The notes: generated by a model from the letters alone, not told the origin. Counted from the first letter of the stretch, positions 7,368-15,830 are shown. The stretch: 64,000 bases of DNA from Phenylobacterium sp. SCN 70-31 (GCF_001724605.1 NZ_MEEX01000022.1:1-64000); one strand, 5' to 3'. Translations and numbers: made by a program.

Positions 7368-7799
7368 CTACTTGTCTTCGCCGACGAGGGCCACGCTGTA
7401 GAACCCGTTGTCCTGCAGCATGTTCATCACGCCCATGAAGTCGCCGTAGAGCACGTCCTTGTCCGCGCGAATGAAGATCCGCTCCTTCTCGGGATTGCGC
7501 GACTCGCCCAGCTGTTTGCGGAGGTCGTCGCCCAGCATCGGAAGGTCGGTGCGGAAGTCCTGGATGTACAGGCCTCCACCCGGCTGGATCGAGATGTAGA
7601 CCGGCTTCGGGGGGTTCGTGCCGAGCGGGGCGACGGCCGGTGGCAAATTCACCTTGACCGTCACGGCCGCCATCGGCGCCGCAACCATGAAGATGATCAG
7701 AAGAACCAGCATCACGTCGACGAAAGGCGTCACGTTGATTTCGGCGTTCTGATCCTCTTGGTAGCGCCCGCCTCCGGAACTGGAGATCTTGGCGGCCAT
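7368..7799 (-). CDS. exbD: Biopolymer transport protein ExbD
   Basis: A 143-residue inner-membrane protein that forms the proton channel of the TonB motor together with ExbB. The single membrane helix is preceded by the hallmark NVTPFVDVMLVLLIIFMV (about residues 22-39), whose Asp in PFVD is the essential protonatable residue. The periplasmic domain follows (about 45-143, with LRKQLGESRNPEKERIFIRA and DVLYGDFMGVMNML). The gene lies five bases after exbB and nine before tonB, so the three form one transcript. Confidence 0.95.
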   Translation of the reverse strand: MAAKISSSGGGRYQEDQNAEINVTPFVDVMLVLLIIFMVAAPMAAVTVKVNLPPAVAPLGTNPPKPVYISIQPGGGLYIQDFRTDLPMLGDDLRKQLGESRNPEKERIFIRADKDVLYGDFMGVMNMLQDNGFYSVALVGEDK

Positions 7800-7804
7800 C
7801 TAGC

Positions 7805-8692
7805 TTAGGCCCCCTTGTCGAGCTGCCGGGAGATGGCGTTCATCAGCTCGGCCACGAACCCTTCCGACCGCGCGCCGTAGGCGGAAATGCGGGTCTGGAA
7901 GTAGTTGTAGAAGATAACCGAGGGGATCGCCGCGAAGAGGCCCAGACCCGTGGCCAGGAGGGCCTCGGCGATGCCGGGCGCCACGACGGCCAGGTTGGTC
8001 GTGTTGGTGTTCGCGATCCCGATGAACGAGTTCATGATCCCGTACACCGTACCGAACAGGCCGATGAACGGACCGTTCGAACCGACCGATGCGAGGTACT
8101 GCATGCCGCCCGACAAGCGGCGGGCAAGCGTGGCCTGAACGGCGCTCACGGCGTGCTGGGCGCGATCGATGGTGGTGTCGCGATGTTCGCCGGTGATGGC
8201 CAGGCCCGCCTGCTTGGAGAGTTCGATCTCCTGAGCGGCGGCGGCCGCCATGTCGGCCAGCGGGTTGCCGTCATACTCTTCGGACAGCGCGATGCGGCTC
8301 ATGTCGTTGATCGACTTGGCGCTGCGGAAGTTCTCCACGAAGCCGTCCGACGCCTTGTTGAGGGCGTTGAACTCGAGGATCTTCACGATCAGCAGAGCCC
8401 AGCTGAACACCGAGGCCAGAGCCAGGCCGATCATGATCACCTTCACGACCGGGTCGGAGTCCATGAACATGGTGCCGACATTCAGCTTGCCGGCGTTCTT
8501 CATGGTGGGCGGATCGGCGGATTCTTCGGCCGCGGGGGCCGCGGGGGCGGCGTCGGCGGCCGGAGCGGCAGCCGCGTCAGCGGCGGCAGGCGCGGCCGGA
8601 GCGGCGTCCTGAGCGAACGCCGGCGCGCTCATCATCAGCGCCGCGGCGCCGAAGAGAGCGGAAAACGTGGTCTTGAGTTTGTTGTCGAGCAT
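7805..8692 (-). CDS. exbB: MotA/TolQ/ExbB proton channel family protein ExbB
   Basis: A 295-residue motor protein. It starts with a signal-like sequence (LFGAAALMMSAPAFAQ, residues 13-28) and a periplasmic Ala/Pro-rich linker (about 28-60), typical of the long alphaproteobacterial ExbB type. Three membrane helices follow, near 83-103 (VIMIGLALASVFSWALLIV), 200-220 (GLFGTVYGIMNSFIGI) and 235-258 (ALLATGLGLFAAIPSVIFY), with the conserved Gly/Thr/Pro positions of TolQ/ExbB. I chose the ATG at 8692, which begins the signal sequence; the frame is open to 8758. It is the first gene of the TonB operon, with nearly 500 bases of regulatory space upstream. Confidence 0.93.
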   Translation of the reverse strand: MLDNKLKTTFSALFGAAALMMSAPAFAQDAAPAAPAAADAAAAPAADAAPAAPAAEESADPPTMKNAGKLNVGTMFMDSDPVVKVIMIGLALASVFSWALLIVKILEFNALNKASDGFVENFRSAKSINDMSRIALSEEYDGNPLADMAAAAAQEIELSKQAGLAITGEHRDTTIDRAQHAVSAVQATLARRLSGGMQYLASVGSNGPFIGLFGTVYGIMNSFIGIANTNTTNLAVVAPGIAEALLATGLGLFAAIPSVIFYNYFQTRISAYGARSEGFVAELMNAISRQLDKGA

Positions 8693-8917
8693 CTGTCGCC
8701 AGTTCCTGGTTGGTCTAGCACGATTGGCCGGAGGGTCGTCGCGCGAGAGCGTCTCCACCCTAGTTGAAACAACCCTGGCGCCCAGCCCGCCTACGCGAAC
8801 CGAAACACCAGAGGCGCTGTCGCTGCGCCCGACCCAAAACGCGGACTCCCGACTGAGGCAGGATTGGCGTTTCTAACGGTGCGGACGGCCTTGAACTCCC
8901 ACGAGAGGAACCCAAAG

Positions 8918-8935
8918 TCTTACCGCTTTGTAAGA
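8918..8935. promoter_or_regulatory. Short inverted repeat upstream of exbB (candidate operator)
   Basis: TCTTAC at 8918-8923 and GTAAGA at 8930-8935 are exact reverse complements separated by six bases. The site lies about 225 bases before the exbB start. It could bind a dimeric repressor; no known consensus is matched. Confidence 0.25.
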
Positions 8936-9083
8936 GAGCGGCATGACCCTTTGGCAACCCCTTGTCGAAGCGTCAAGGGGCAGAAGCTTGCCCGCCGCAG
9001 TCAAAATACTGACGCATCCGCACGGATTGTGCGCTGCACACGCAAGAAGCGCTGCACGCCCTGCGTTTCACCATCGAAAGCGG

Positions 9084-9116
9084 CGCCGAGATTGCTGCAA
9101 CGCAGCAATCTCGGCG
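9084..9116. repeat. Perfect 15-bp inverted repeat with 3-nt loop
   Basis: Bases 9084-9098 pair perfectly with 9102-9116 around the loop AAC, giving a very stable hairpin that contains GATTGCTGC and its complement. It lies 57 bases downstream of the tRNA-Phe 3' end on the minus strand. Only three T residues follow on that strand, so it is not a clear intrinsic terminator. Confidence 0.75.
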
Positions 9117-9173
9117 ATCCAGGGTCACCCAAATCGGATGAGAAAATCAGGCTGATGAAATCGATAGGGGGGA

Positions 9174-9249
9174 TGGTGCCTGGGGGCGGATTCGAACCAC
9201 CGACACGCGGATTTTCAATCCGCTGCTCTACCAACTGAGCTACCCAGGC
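9174..9249 (-). tRNA. tRNA-Phe (anticodon GAA)
   Basis: Cloverleaf on the minus strand, 76 bases including an encoded CCA (9176-9174). Acceptor GCCTGGG pairs perfectly with CCCAGGC, the D-arm is GCTCAGTTGGTAGAGC, the anticodon stem GCGGA/TCCGC with loop TTGAAAA, and the T-arm carries TTCGAAT. The discriminator is A73. It lies between the exb operon and the yacG end of the housekeeping block. Confidence 0.97.
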
Positions 9250-9323
9250 CTGGGTCCCGGCGCGCGGGAGCCGCGTCTATAGAAGAGGCGTTCCCGTAAG
9301 TCCAGCGGGCCGGTGAGACCGCC

Positions 9324-9503
9324 TCAATCGTCCCCGAAATCCCCGGCGAAGTCGTCGGACGGACCGCTCTCGTCCTCTTGCGCCGGTACGGCGTACGCGC
9401 CCGTCAGCCAGCGATGAAGATCCACGTTGGCGCAGCGCTTGGAACAGAATGGACGATACGCCGACAGAGGTGGTTTGCCGCAGATGGGGCACGCTCCGCT
9501 CAT
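9324..9503 (-). CDS. yacG: DNA gyrase inhibitor / zinc-binding protein YacG
   Basis: A 59-residue protein that binds zinc and, in E. coli, inhibits GyrB. All four zinc ligands are present: CPICGK (Cys5, Cys8) and FCSKRC (Cys20, Cys24). Then comes the family signature VDLHRWLTGAYAVP and an acidic tail (DDFAGDFGDD), the usual YacG layout and length. Its ATG overlaps the stop of the RNase E/G gene (ATGA at 9503-9500), so translation is coupled. It is the last gene of the infA-maf-rng-yacG run. Confidence 0.93.
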   Translation of the reverse strand: MSGACPICGKPPLSAYRPFCSKRCANVDLHRWLTGAYAVPAQEDESGPSDDFAGDFGDD

Positions 9504-10540
9504 CCCGCCGACCCCACGTCGAAATCGGCGCGCCGCCGCCCTGGCTCACCCACGATCGCGAAGCGGGCGCCGATCCGTTCGGCAAGCCGGACACCGAGGG
9601 ATTCGGCCGCCGCGGCCACGTCGGGCGCGCACCGCGCTTCCAGCCGGGCTCCCGGTTGAGCCACGCCTTCGGCCTCCAGCCTCCGGACGAGGCGATGGGC
9701 CAGGGCCGCATCGGTGAGTCCGCCTTCGGGCCGTCGCAGCCGTTCCAGGACAGGCGCAGCGCGGCGCGGTATCGACAGTTCCATCGTCCCGAACCGACCG
9801 ACCGGCCCGATGGCGACCCCGGGGTTGTCCGGCCCGAAGGCATGGCGGGCCGCCGCGAGCAGCGCGGCGCCGTCGTGCCCGCGGCCCACGAGATCCACCA
9901 CCACCAGACCGCCCAGGCCTTTCAGCCGCAGAAGGCGCGCGGCCTCCGAAAGGGCGGCGAGGTTCGCCTGGCGCGCGGCGCGCTTGCCGTCCGCCCCCTT
10001 GCGCTCGCCCAGGTCCACGTCCACGGCCGTGAGCGCACGCGTGGGTTCGATGGCGAGGGTCCCGCCGCCGGGCAGGGCGTGGATGGTCTGCAACGCCTCG
10101 TCCTCGGCCTCATCGGCCACGCGGCGGGCTTCCGGTCCGGTCGCCACGGGCCCGTCACGAACGAGCGTCTGCAACACGTCCGCGAGCGTCGGGGCCGGCT
10201 CAAGCAGTCGGGGCGCCCCCTCCCCTGCTCCCAGGGCCCTGAGCGTCGCCAGCTTGCCCTCGCGGGGCTCGCTGCGAATTTCCACGGTCACGGCGGCGCC
10301 GCGCACCGGCCGCGCCTCGGGCTTGAACGGCAGAAGCGCCTGCACGCCTCCCAGGTCGAGGAAGGCGCTCGCCAGGACCGGCTCGACGTGTTCGACCCGC
10401 GCAATCAGCCGGGCGCCCAGCTGCAGGCGCGGATCGTCGCCCTCGCGGCGCAGGAAGAACCGCTCGGGGCGCCCATCCAGGGTGACCACGCCGCGATCTT
10501 CTCCGAGGCCGGGGTCGAGGTAGGCGCGGCGCTCGCTCAT
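9500..10540 (-). CDS. rng: Ribonuclease E/G family protein
   Basis: A 346-residue endoribonuclease-like protein of the short alphaproteobacterial RNase E/G type that neighbours maf and yacG. An S1-like RNA-binding strand set is visible near residues 33-75 (RLIARVEHVEPVLASAFLDL, GVQALLPFKP). The catalytic region carries the Asp-rich motifs AVDVDLGERKG and GGLVVVDLVG (about 190-240), matching the Mg-binding aspartates of the DNase I-like subdomain. It is shorter than E. coli RNase G (about 489 residues) and has no obvious zinc-link cysteines, so quaternary structure may differ. Its start overlaps the maf stop (ATGA) and its stop overlaps yacG. Confidence 0.88.
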   Translation of the reverse strand: MSERRAYLDPGLGEDRGVVTLDGRPERFFLRREGDDPRLQLGARLIARVEHVEPVLASAFLDLGGVQALLPFKPEARPVRGAAVTVEIRSEPREGKLATLRALGAGEGAPRLLEPAPTLADVLQTLVRDGPVATGPEARRVADEAEDEALQTIHALPGGGTLAIEPTRALTAVDVDLGERKGADGKRAARQANLAALSEAARLLRLKGLGGLVVVDLVGRGHDGAALLAAARHAFGPDNPGVAIGPVGRFGTMELSIPRRAAPVLERLRRPEGGLTDAALAHRLVRRLEAEGVAQPGARLEARCAPDVAAAAESLGVRLAERIGARFAIVGEPGRRRADFDVGSAG

Positions 10541-11121
10541 GGGCGCCGATAGCCGAGACCGGCGAGAAGGCCGGCGGTTTCGTACAACGGCAGGCCGACC
10601 ACGCCGGAATAGGATCCCTGGAGCGACATGACGAACGCCCCGGCAAGGCCCTGGATGGCGTACCCGCCAGCCTTGCCCACCCCCTCGCCGCTGGAAAGGT
10701 AGGCGTCGATCTCGGCCGGCGACAGACGCTTGAAGCGCACGCGGCTCTCCACCACGCGGCTGGCGGCCCGGCCATCCGGCGCACGCGCGCAGACGCCGGT
10801 CAGCACCTTGTGGGCGCGCCCCGAGAGCAGGTTCAGGCACGCCGCCACCTCCCGGCGGTCCTCGACCTTGGGAAGGATCCGCCGCCCCACGGCCACGACG
10901 GTGTCGGCCGCCAGCACATACTCGCCCAACCGGCGGGCGGCGACATGCGCGGCCTTGGCCTCGGCCAGCCGGCCGGCCAGGATGCGCGGGGTCTCCTTGG
11001 GTTGGGGAGTCTCGTCCAGTTCGGCGGCCTCGACGGCGTCCGGCGCGAAGCCGATCTGACGCAGGAGTTCGAGGCGGCGCGGGCTCGCGGAGGCCAGGAC
11101 GAGGCGCGGCTCAGAAGCCAA
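10537..11121 (-). CDS. maf: Maf nucleotide pyrophosphatase (septum-formation inhibitor family)
   Basis: A 194-residue house-cleaning nucleotide pyrophosphatase that hydrolyses non-canonical NTPs. The opening LVLASASPRRLELLRQIG is the Maf nucleotide-binding signature. The mid-region VLAADTVVAVGRRIL supplies the catalytic Asp, and SSGEGVGKAGGYAIQG plus GSYSGVVGLPLYET are further family signatures. The start appears to be TTG at 11121, preceded by AGAGG; no ATG fits the conserved N-terminus. It sits 18 bases after infA and overlaps the RNase E/G gene by four bases. Confidence 0.95.
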   Translation of the reverse strand: MASEPRLVLASASPRRLELLRQIGFAPDAVEAAELDETPQPKETPRILAGRLAEAKAAHVAARRLGEYVLAADTVVAVGRRILPKVEDRREVAACLNLLSGRAHKVLTGVCARAPDGRAASRVVESRVRFKRLSPAEIDAYLSSGEGVGKAGGYAIQGLAGAFVMSLQGSYSGVVGLPLYETAGLLAGLGYRRP

Positions 11122-11139
11122 GTCGCAGCCTCTGGTCGT

Positions 11140-11358
11140 CTAGCGGACGCGGAAGGTGATGCGGCCCTTCGTCAGGTCGTACGGCGTCATCTCGACCAGG
11201 ACCTTGTCGCCAGCCGAAACCCGGATGCGGTTCTTCCGCATCTTGCCGGCCGTGTGGGCGATGATCTCGTGATCGTTTTCGAGTTTCACCCGGAACGTGG
11301 CGTTCGGCAGCACCTCGCTGACCGTGCCCGGAAACTCCAGCAGTTCTTCTTTCGCCAT
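11140..11358 (-). CDS. infA: Translation initiation factor IF-1
   Basis: A 72-residue, full-length IF-1. It is a single OB-fold that binds the ribosomal A site during initiation. The sequence [20 protein letters not shown], followed by [25 protein letters not shown] and [12 protein letters not shown], covers the whole family consensus. The ATG has AGGGAG nine bases upstream. It heads the infA-maf-rng-yacG set, with 117 bases separating it from the phosphatase gene, where a promoter could lie. Confidence 0.98.
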   Translation of the reverse strand: MAKEELLEFPGTVSEVLPNATFRVKLENDHEIIAHTAGKMRKNRIRVSAGDKVLVEMTPYDLTKGRITFRVR

Positions 11359-11475
11359 GCGGCTCCCTTGATCCTCAGCGGCTCTACATAAGACGACGGC
11401 TCGCGCCGTCGGGCCGCGAGCCGCAATTTCGGCGGCCAGTATAGCGCATGGGCCATGACAACGTCGATGGGCTCG

Positions 11476-11943
11476 TCACAGCCCGAAACGTCGACGGATA
11501 CGCTCGACGAGCCCGTCGCGCACCTGGCGGTAGGCCTCGAGCCTGTGCTCCCGCGAACCTTCGGTCAGAGTGGGGTCCAGAGTGGGCCAGTACTCGATCT
11601 CGGCCGACCGCCCCCGCGCCAGCTCCACCGCCCTGTGTTGAGCCTCCGGGGTGAGGGAAACCACGAGATCGAAGGAATCGTCCTCCAGTTCGTCGAACGT
11701 CTTGCAGCGATGGCGCGACAGGTCGACGCCCACTTCCCGCATGACCTCGGCCGCGAGCGGGTCGACTTCCATATCGTCCTCGTCCGGATCGAAGTCGCCG
11801 CGCTTGAGCCCGCAACTGTCCACGAAGATCCGCGTCCCGGCGAACGTCTTCAGCAGCGCCTCGGCCATCGGCGAGCGCACCTGGTTGAAGTTGCAGCAGA
11901 AGAGGACGGCGTCCGGCAGCCGTTTCGCGGAGTCCGCCGCCAT
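11476..11943 (-). CDS. Low molecular weight protein-tyrosine phosphatase / arsenate reductase family
   Basis: A 155-residue protein of the low-Mr phosphatase fold. The P-loop CCNFNQVRSPMAE (Cys17 or the preceding Cys as nucleophile, Arg at position +5/+6, then Ser) is clear, and the acid loop is probably EYWPTLDPT (Asp near residue 123). Family members dephosphorylate protein tyrosines or reduce arsenate. This one sits directly after UPF0262, a gene order common in alphaproteobacteria, and lacks ars genes nearby, so the phosphatase role is more likely. The ATG at 11943 lies five bases after the UPF0262 stop. Confidence 0.85.
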   Translation of the reverse strand: MAADSAKRLPDAVLFCCNFNQVRSPMAEALLKTFAGTRIFVDSCGLKRGDFDPDEDDMEVDPLAAEVMREVGVDLSRHRCKTFDELEDDSFDLVVSLTPEAQHRAVELARGRSAEIEYWPTLDPTLTEGSREHRLEAYRQVRDGLVERIRRRFGL

Positions 11944-11948
11944 CCGGC

Positions 11949-12428
11949 TCAGCCTCGCCAGTGCAGGGCGCAGATCAGGGTGAAAAGGCGGCGGGCGGTG
12001 TCCAGGTCCGTTTCGATCTTGCCGGCGAGACGCGTGCGCAGGAGCTCCGAGGCTTCGTTGTGCAAGCCGCGCCGACCCATGTCGAGGGCCTCGATCTGCT
12101 GAGGCGTCGAATTGCGGATCGCCTGATAGTAGCTGTCGCAGATGATGAAATAGTCCTTGATCAGCATCCGGAACGGCGACAGCGACAGGATGTGGCGGCG
12201 CTCGTAGGCCGGGCCGCGGACGTCGAGGACCAGGCGGTTCTCCAGAAGGCCCATCCGCAGGTCGTAGGGGCCGCCCTCGGCGCCCTCGGGATGGAAATGG
12301 TTCTCCTCCAGCAGGTCGAAGATCGCGATCTGGCGCTCCTGCTCCTGGTCGCGCGAAACCGCCGCGAGCGACTCCTCGTCGAGCTCGACGGACTGCAGCC
12401 GGTGGGTCTTGCTCGGATCTTCGGCCAT
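11949..12428 (-). CDS. UPF0262 family protein
   Basis: A 159-residue protein of uncharacterised family UPF0262, restricted largely to alphaproteobacteria. Family features include the N-terminal [41 protein letters not shown] and [21 protein letters not shown]. It has no signal peptide or membrane segment and is rich in charged helices in its second half. The start is supported by GAGGAG just before the ATG. It is co-transcribed with the phosphatase. The role is unknown. Confidence 0.9.
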   Translation of the reverse strand: MAEDPSKTHRLQSVELDEESLAAVSRDQEQERQIAIFDLLEENHFHPEGAEGGPYDLRMGLLENRLVLDVRGPAYERRHILSLSPFRMLIKDYFIICDSYYQAIRNSTPQQIEALDMGRRGLHNEASELLRTRLAGKIETDLDTARRLFTLICALHWRG

Positions 12429-12512
12429 GGCTCCTCGGCGGAGCTTTATTGCAAACTGGGGGTCCTCGTCATCCCGGCAGTCGGTGTCGATCGCTCAGAC
12501 CGCTGGGATAGA

Positions 12513-12549
12513 GCAAAAAGGACACCCTCGCGTCCGGACGCGAGGGTGT
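12513..12549 (-). terminator. Rho-independent terminator after the SH3-domain gene
   Basis: A perfect 14-bp palindromic stem (ACACCCTCGCGTCC with its complement, 12522-12549) is followed on the minus strand by CTTTTTGC. It lies 20 bases after the SH3 gene stop and before the UPF0262 ribosome site, so the SH3 gene ends its transcript here and UPF0262 needs its own promoter or read-through. Confidence 0.8.
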
Positions 12550-12568
12550 GGGAGGCGGGAGACCCGCC

Positions 12569-13138
12569 TCAGCGGCCGGCGTAGCGCGGGCTCAGCGGCC
12601 GAACGAAGTCGCCCCGCACATAGCCGACGCCCACGCCGTTGCGGCCCACCAGAATCCAGTCGGTTCCGCGCACATGGGCCAACGCCTGGAAGCGCTCGCC
12701 ATTCTGAAGGCGACCGACTCGCGCCGAGCCCGTCGTCGGGGCCGAACGAACATTCACGCCGCTCAGGGCCACGAAGGGGCCATCGATTCGGCTGTAGCGG
12801 GCCGGCGAGACATTCCGCGACAGGCGGTATCCACCCTGGGTGTAGGTCGAAGCCGACTTGGCGCGATCCTTCTGGGCCTCGCAGCCGATGGCGGAACCGG
12901 CCGCGGCGCCGAGCGCAGCCCCCGCCACGGTCTCGCCGGTGGCGCTGCGGCCGCCCACCTGATTTCCGATGAAACCGCCGACCAGGGCCCCCACTACGGC
13001 CCCGGCCTCCTGCTTGCCGCCGGGAGCAGAACAGCCGAGAACGCCGGCGTTGGCGCTCGCGCCCCCGCCCAGGAGCAAGGCTCCGGCGATCAGAGCCGTC
13101 GCCAGGCCGCCGGCGGTCTTTGTGGTCAGTGTCCGCAT
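12569..13138 (-). CDS. Exported glycine-zipper / SH3-domain protein
   Basis: A 189-residue envelope protein. A signal peptide (about residues 1-31, ending ASANA) is followed by a Gly-zipper segment (about 43-85, GAVVGALVGGFIGNQVGG and VAGAALGAAAGSAIG) resembling the 2TM Gly-zipper of outer-membrane lipoproteins and OmpA-like proteins. A bacterial SH3 domain follows (about 120-182, LSGVNVRSAPTTGSARVG, then WILVGRNGVGVGYVRGDFV), which often binds peptidoglycan. I chose the second ATG (13138), which has GGAG six bases upstream. It has its own terminator and is probably not part of the his/infA transcripts. Confidence 0.75.
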   Translation of the reverse strand: MRTLTTKTAGGLATALIAGALLLGGGASANAGVLGCSAPGGKQEAGAVVGALVGGFIGNQVGGRSATGETVAGAALGAAAGSAIGCEAQKDRAKSASTYTQGGYRLSRNVSPARYSRIDGPFVALSGVNVRSAPTTGSARVGRLQNGERFQALAHVRGTDWILVGRNGVGVGYVRGDFVRPLSPRYAGR

Positions 13139-13231
13139 GGTCATCTCCAGTCCTTCACGGATCTCGTGGAATGACCGGGTTGTATCCGGCGCCGTCTGAA
13201 CGGCCCCGAAGCGACCGCCGACAGGATATGT

Positions 13232-14479
13232 TCAGCTTTTGCCGTCGATAGCCGGCGTTTCGGCGGCGGCCGGGAGCTGTTCCTCCAGCGGCTGGGCGGC
13301 GACCGGCGTCGTCTTGACCGGGGTGAGCACGCCCTCCGCGTCGAAGGCGTTCTTGAGCCGTCGGTTGAACTCGCGGCCGATCTCCCACTGCGCGCGGGGC
13401 TGAGTCGTGAGCCGGGCCTTCAGATAGACGGCGTTGTCGGCGAGGCGATCCACGCCCATGACCTCGAAAGGCCGGGTGATCATCCGCCCGTACTGCGGAT
13501 CGGCCTGAAGGCCCTCTCCCACCTTCCGCACCACCTCCAGCGCCCGGTCGACGTCGTTGTCGTAGCTGATCGGGATTTCGGCGAGGTACGACGAGAAGAC
13601 CTTGGTCCGGTTATGGATCACCTGGGCCTCGCTATACGGGAAGATGTGCAGCGTGGCGTTGGCGTCGCGCAGACGGATCGTGCGCAGGGTCATGGCCTCG
13701 ACCGTGCCGCTGGAGCTCCCGATCTGGACGTTGTCGCCCACCGAGACGACGTCCTCGGCGATGAGGAAGACGCCGGTCAGGAAGTCCTTCACCAGGGTCT
13801 GGGCGCCGAAACCCACGGCGATGCCCAGGACGCCGGCGCTCGCGAGGATGGGGCCGACCTTGAGACCGATCTCCGTCAGCACCGTGAGCACGCCGACCAC
13901 GACCAGAATGGTCTGGGCGCTGCCCGTCAGAAGCGGCCCCAGCGTCCGCAGTTGCGCAGCGCGGCGGGGATCGCCGCTGCGGCGCGCGAAACCGTCGATG
14001 AGCCGCTTTATGACGAAGCCTGCGAGTTCCACCAGCGCGGTCGCCAGCAGCACCACCAGCACGAGACGCACCAGCCGGGCGCCCGCGCCCCCCGACAACC
14101 ACGCCCGGACATCGATGCCCCAGACGTCCAGCAGGACGGCGACGACGCCCAGGGCGACGCTGAAGCGGAAGAGCGCCCAGGTCAGGCGGGCCGCTTTCCG
14201 GGTGCGCGCTTCTTCGCGCGCGCGCGCCTCCTGGGCCTCTGCGCCGGCCACCGACACCCGCGCGAGCCAGTAGTCGAGCACCCGACCCACGCCCCAGACG
14301 AGGCCGATCGCCAGCGCGACCACGATCGCGGAAGCCAACAGGTTGAGGGCGGCCACGCCCGGGTCGAGACTCAGGATGTGATCGACCGCGCCAGTGGTCG
14401 AAGCGATCACCTGTTCGGTGAAGCCCGGCTTCGTCGCGACGTCAGCCGCCTGTTCGGAAGTTTCTGCGTTGGCGAACAC
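13232..14479 (-). CDS. MscS-family mechanosensitive ion channel
   Basis: A 415-residue inner-membrane channel that opens on membrane tension to release solutes. Four hydrophobic segments are visible near 45-65, 100-120, 132-155 and 190-210, before the conserved pore helix and MscS core (GPILASAGVLGIAVGFGAQT, KDFLTGVFLIAEDVVSVGD). The cytoplasmic vestibule follows (about 255-390). The start is GTG, with only a distant GAGG upstream. Compared with E. coli MscS (286 residues) it has an additional N-terminal membrane part. It sits between hisD and the SH3 gene, an unusual guest in this neighbourhood. Confidence 0.9.
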   Translation of the reverse strand: MFANAETSEQAADVATKPGFTEQVIASTTGAVDHILSLDPGVAALNLLASAIVVALAIGLVWGVGRVLDYWLARVSVAGAEAQEARAREEARTRKAARLTWALFRFSVALGVVAVLLDVWGIDVRAWLSGGAGARLVRLVLVVLLATALVELAGFVIKRLIDGFARRSGDPRRAAQLRTLGPLLTGSAQTILVVVGVLTVLTEIGLKVGPILASAGVLGIAVGFGAQTLVKDFLTGVFLIAEDVVSVGDNVQIGSSSGTVEAMTLRTIRLRDANATLHIFPYSEAQVIHNRTKVFSSYLAEIPISYDNDVDRALEVVRKVGEGLQADPQYGRMITRPFEVMGVDRLADNAVYLKARLTTQPRAQWEIGREFNRRLKNAFDAEGVLTPVKTTPVAAQPLEEQLPAAAETPAIDGKS

Positions 14480-14543
14480 GTGCTGGGCTTAACCTCGGAC
14501 ACCCCGGCCGGCAACGCTTGGCCGTCGCCCGGGGTTCCTGGCC

Positions 14544-15830
14544 TCAGGCGCCCTGCCCCATCCGGATCGCGGCCGAACGGGCGTGAGCGGGCAATCCTTC
14601 CGCCTCGGCCAGCGCGATCGTCGCCGGCGCAAGGGCCGCGAAGGCGGCTTCGTCGCACCGGATGATCGAGGTGCGCTTGAGAAAATCGAACAGCGACAGG
14701 CCCGACGAGAACCGCGCCGCGCGGCTGGTCGGCAGCACGTGGTTCGAACCGGCGACATAGTCGCCCACGGCCTCGGGCGCATGCCGGCCGAGGAAGATCG
14801 CCCCGGCATGGCGCACCCGGTCGGCCAGGCGCTCGGGCGCCTCGGTGGCGAACTCCACGTGTTCGGGCGCGATCAGATCCACCAGCCCGGGCGCCTCGTT
14901 CAACGGAGCGATCACCACCGCCCCGTGGTCCCGCCACGAGGCGCGGGCGTCCTCGCCCGTCGCCAGCGCGCCCAGTTGCGTCTCGACAGCCGCTTCCACC
15001 CGCGCCGCGAAGGCCTCGTCGTCCGTGATGAGGATCGACTGGGCGGCGGGATCGTGTTCGGCCTGGGACAGCAGGTCGGCGGCGATCCACTCGGGATTGC
15101 TCAGGCCGTCGGCCACGACCACGATCTCGGACGGTCCGGCAAGGGCGTCGATTCCCACGGTCCCGTAGACCCGACGCTTGGCGGCGGTGACGAAGGCGTT
15201 GCCGGGCCCGACGATCTTGTCCACCGGCAGTATAGGTCCCGCGCCGTAGGCGAGGGCCGCCACCGCCTGGGCGCCGCCCACACGCCAGATCTCGGTGACG
15301 CCCGCTTCCTTCGCGGCGGCCAGGACGGCGGGTTGCAGGCGGCCGGGCGGCGTCACCATCGCGATGCGACCGACTCCCGCGGCGGCGGCCGGAACCGCGT
15401 TCATGAGCACCGTGGACGGATAGGCGGCCCGGCCGCCGGGCACGTAGATCCCCACGGCGTCCAGCGGCGTCCAGCGCCAGCCGAGTTCGACCCCGGCTTC
15501 GTCGGTGAACCGCTGATCCGCCGGCCGCTGCCGCTCGTGATAGGCGCGGATCCGGCGGGCGGCGAAAGCGATGGCGTCGCGCACCTCGGCCGGACAGTCG
15601 GCCGCGCCCGCCTCGATCTCCTCGGCCGGCACCCGCAGGTTCGCCTCGGTCAGCTCGAACCGGTCGAATTCGCGTGCGTAGCGGATCAGCGCGGCCACGC
15701 CCTCGGCCCGGACCGCGGCCAACACATCGCGAACGATGGCGTCCACCTCCTCGGGCGTGCCCCGGCGCTCGGCGACGAAGGCCGGGAACACGGTGTCGAA
15801 CCCAGGATCGGAGAAACGGAAGCGGCGCAT
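14544..15830 (-). CDS. hisD: Histidinol dehydrogenase
   Basis: A 428-residue enzyme of normal length that makes L-histidine from L-histidinol in two NAD-dependent oxidation steps. Diagnostic segments are PGGRAAYPSTVLMNAVPA, GPGNAFVTAAKRRVYG, DALAGPSEIVVVAD, DLLSQAEHDPAAQ and the zinc/catalytic EHVEFAT. A C-terminal NHVLPTSRAARFSSGLS completes the signature. It lies 70 bases after DUF2948, the order murA-DUF2948-hisD seen in many alphaproteobacteria. No other his genes are in the window. Confidence 0.97.
   Translation of the reverse strand: MRRFRFSDPGFDTVFPAFVAERRGTPEEVDAIVRDVLAAVRAEGVAALIRYAREFDRFELTEANLRVPAEEIEAGAADCPAEVRDAIAFAARRIRAYHERQRPADQRFTDEAGVELGWRWTPLDAVGIYVPGGRAAYPSTVLMNAVPAAAAGVGRIAMVTPPGRLQPAVLAAAKEAGVTEIWRVGGAQAVAALAYGAGPILPVDKIVGPGNAFVTAAKRRVYGTVGIDALAGPSEIVVVADGLSNPEWIAADLLSQAEHDPAAQSILITDDEAFAARVEAAVETQLGALATGEDARASWRDHGAVVIAPLNEAPGLVDLIAPEHVEFATEAPERLADRVRHAGAIFLGRHAPEAVGDYVAGSNHVLPTSRAARFSSGLSLFDFLKRTSIIRCDEAAFAALAPATIALAEAEGLPAHARSAAIRMGQGA

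Larger units (their letters stand above)
8693..9173. other. Long intergenic region upstream of exbB
   Basis: About 480 bases without a supportable gene. It holds two inverted repeats (8918-8935 and 9084-9116) and a third weaker one, CCCCTTG at 8958-8964 with CAAGGGG at 8974-8980. On the minus strand a TTGACG occurs inside that third repeat, a possible -35 element for exbB, but no matching -10 is evident. Confidence 0.5.
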
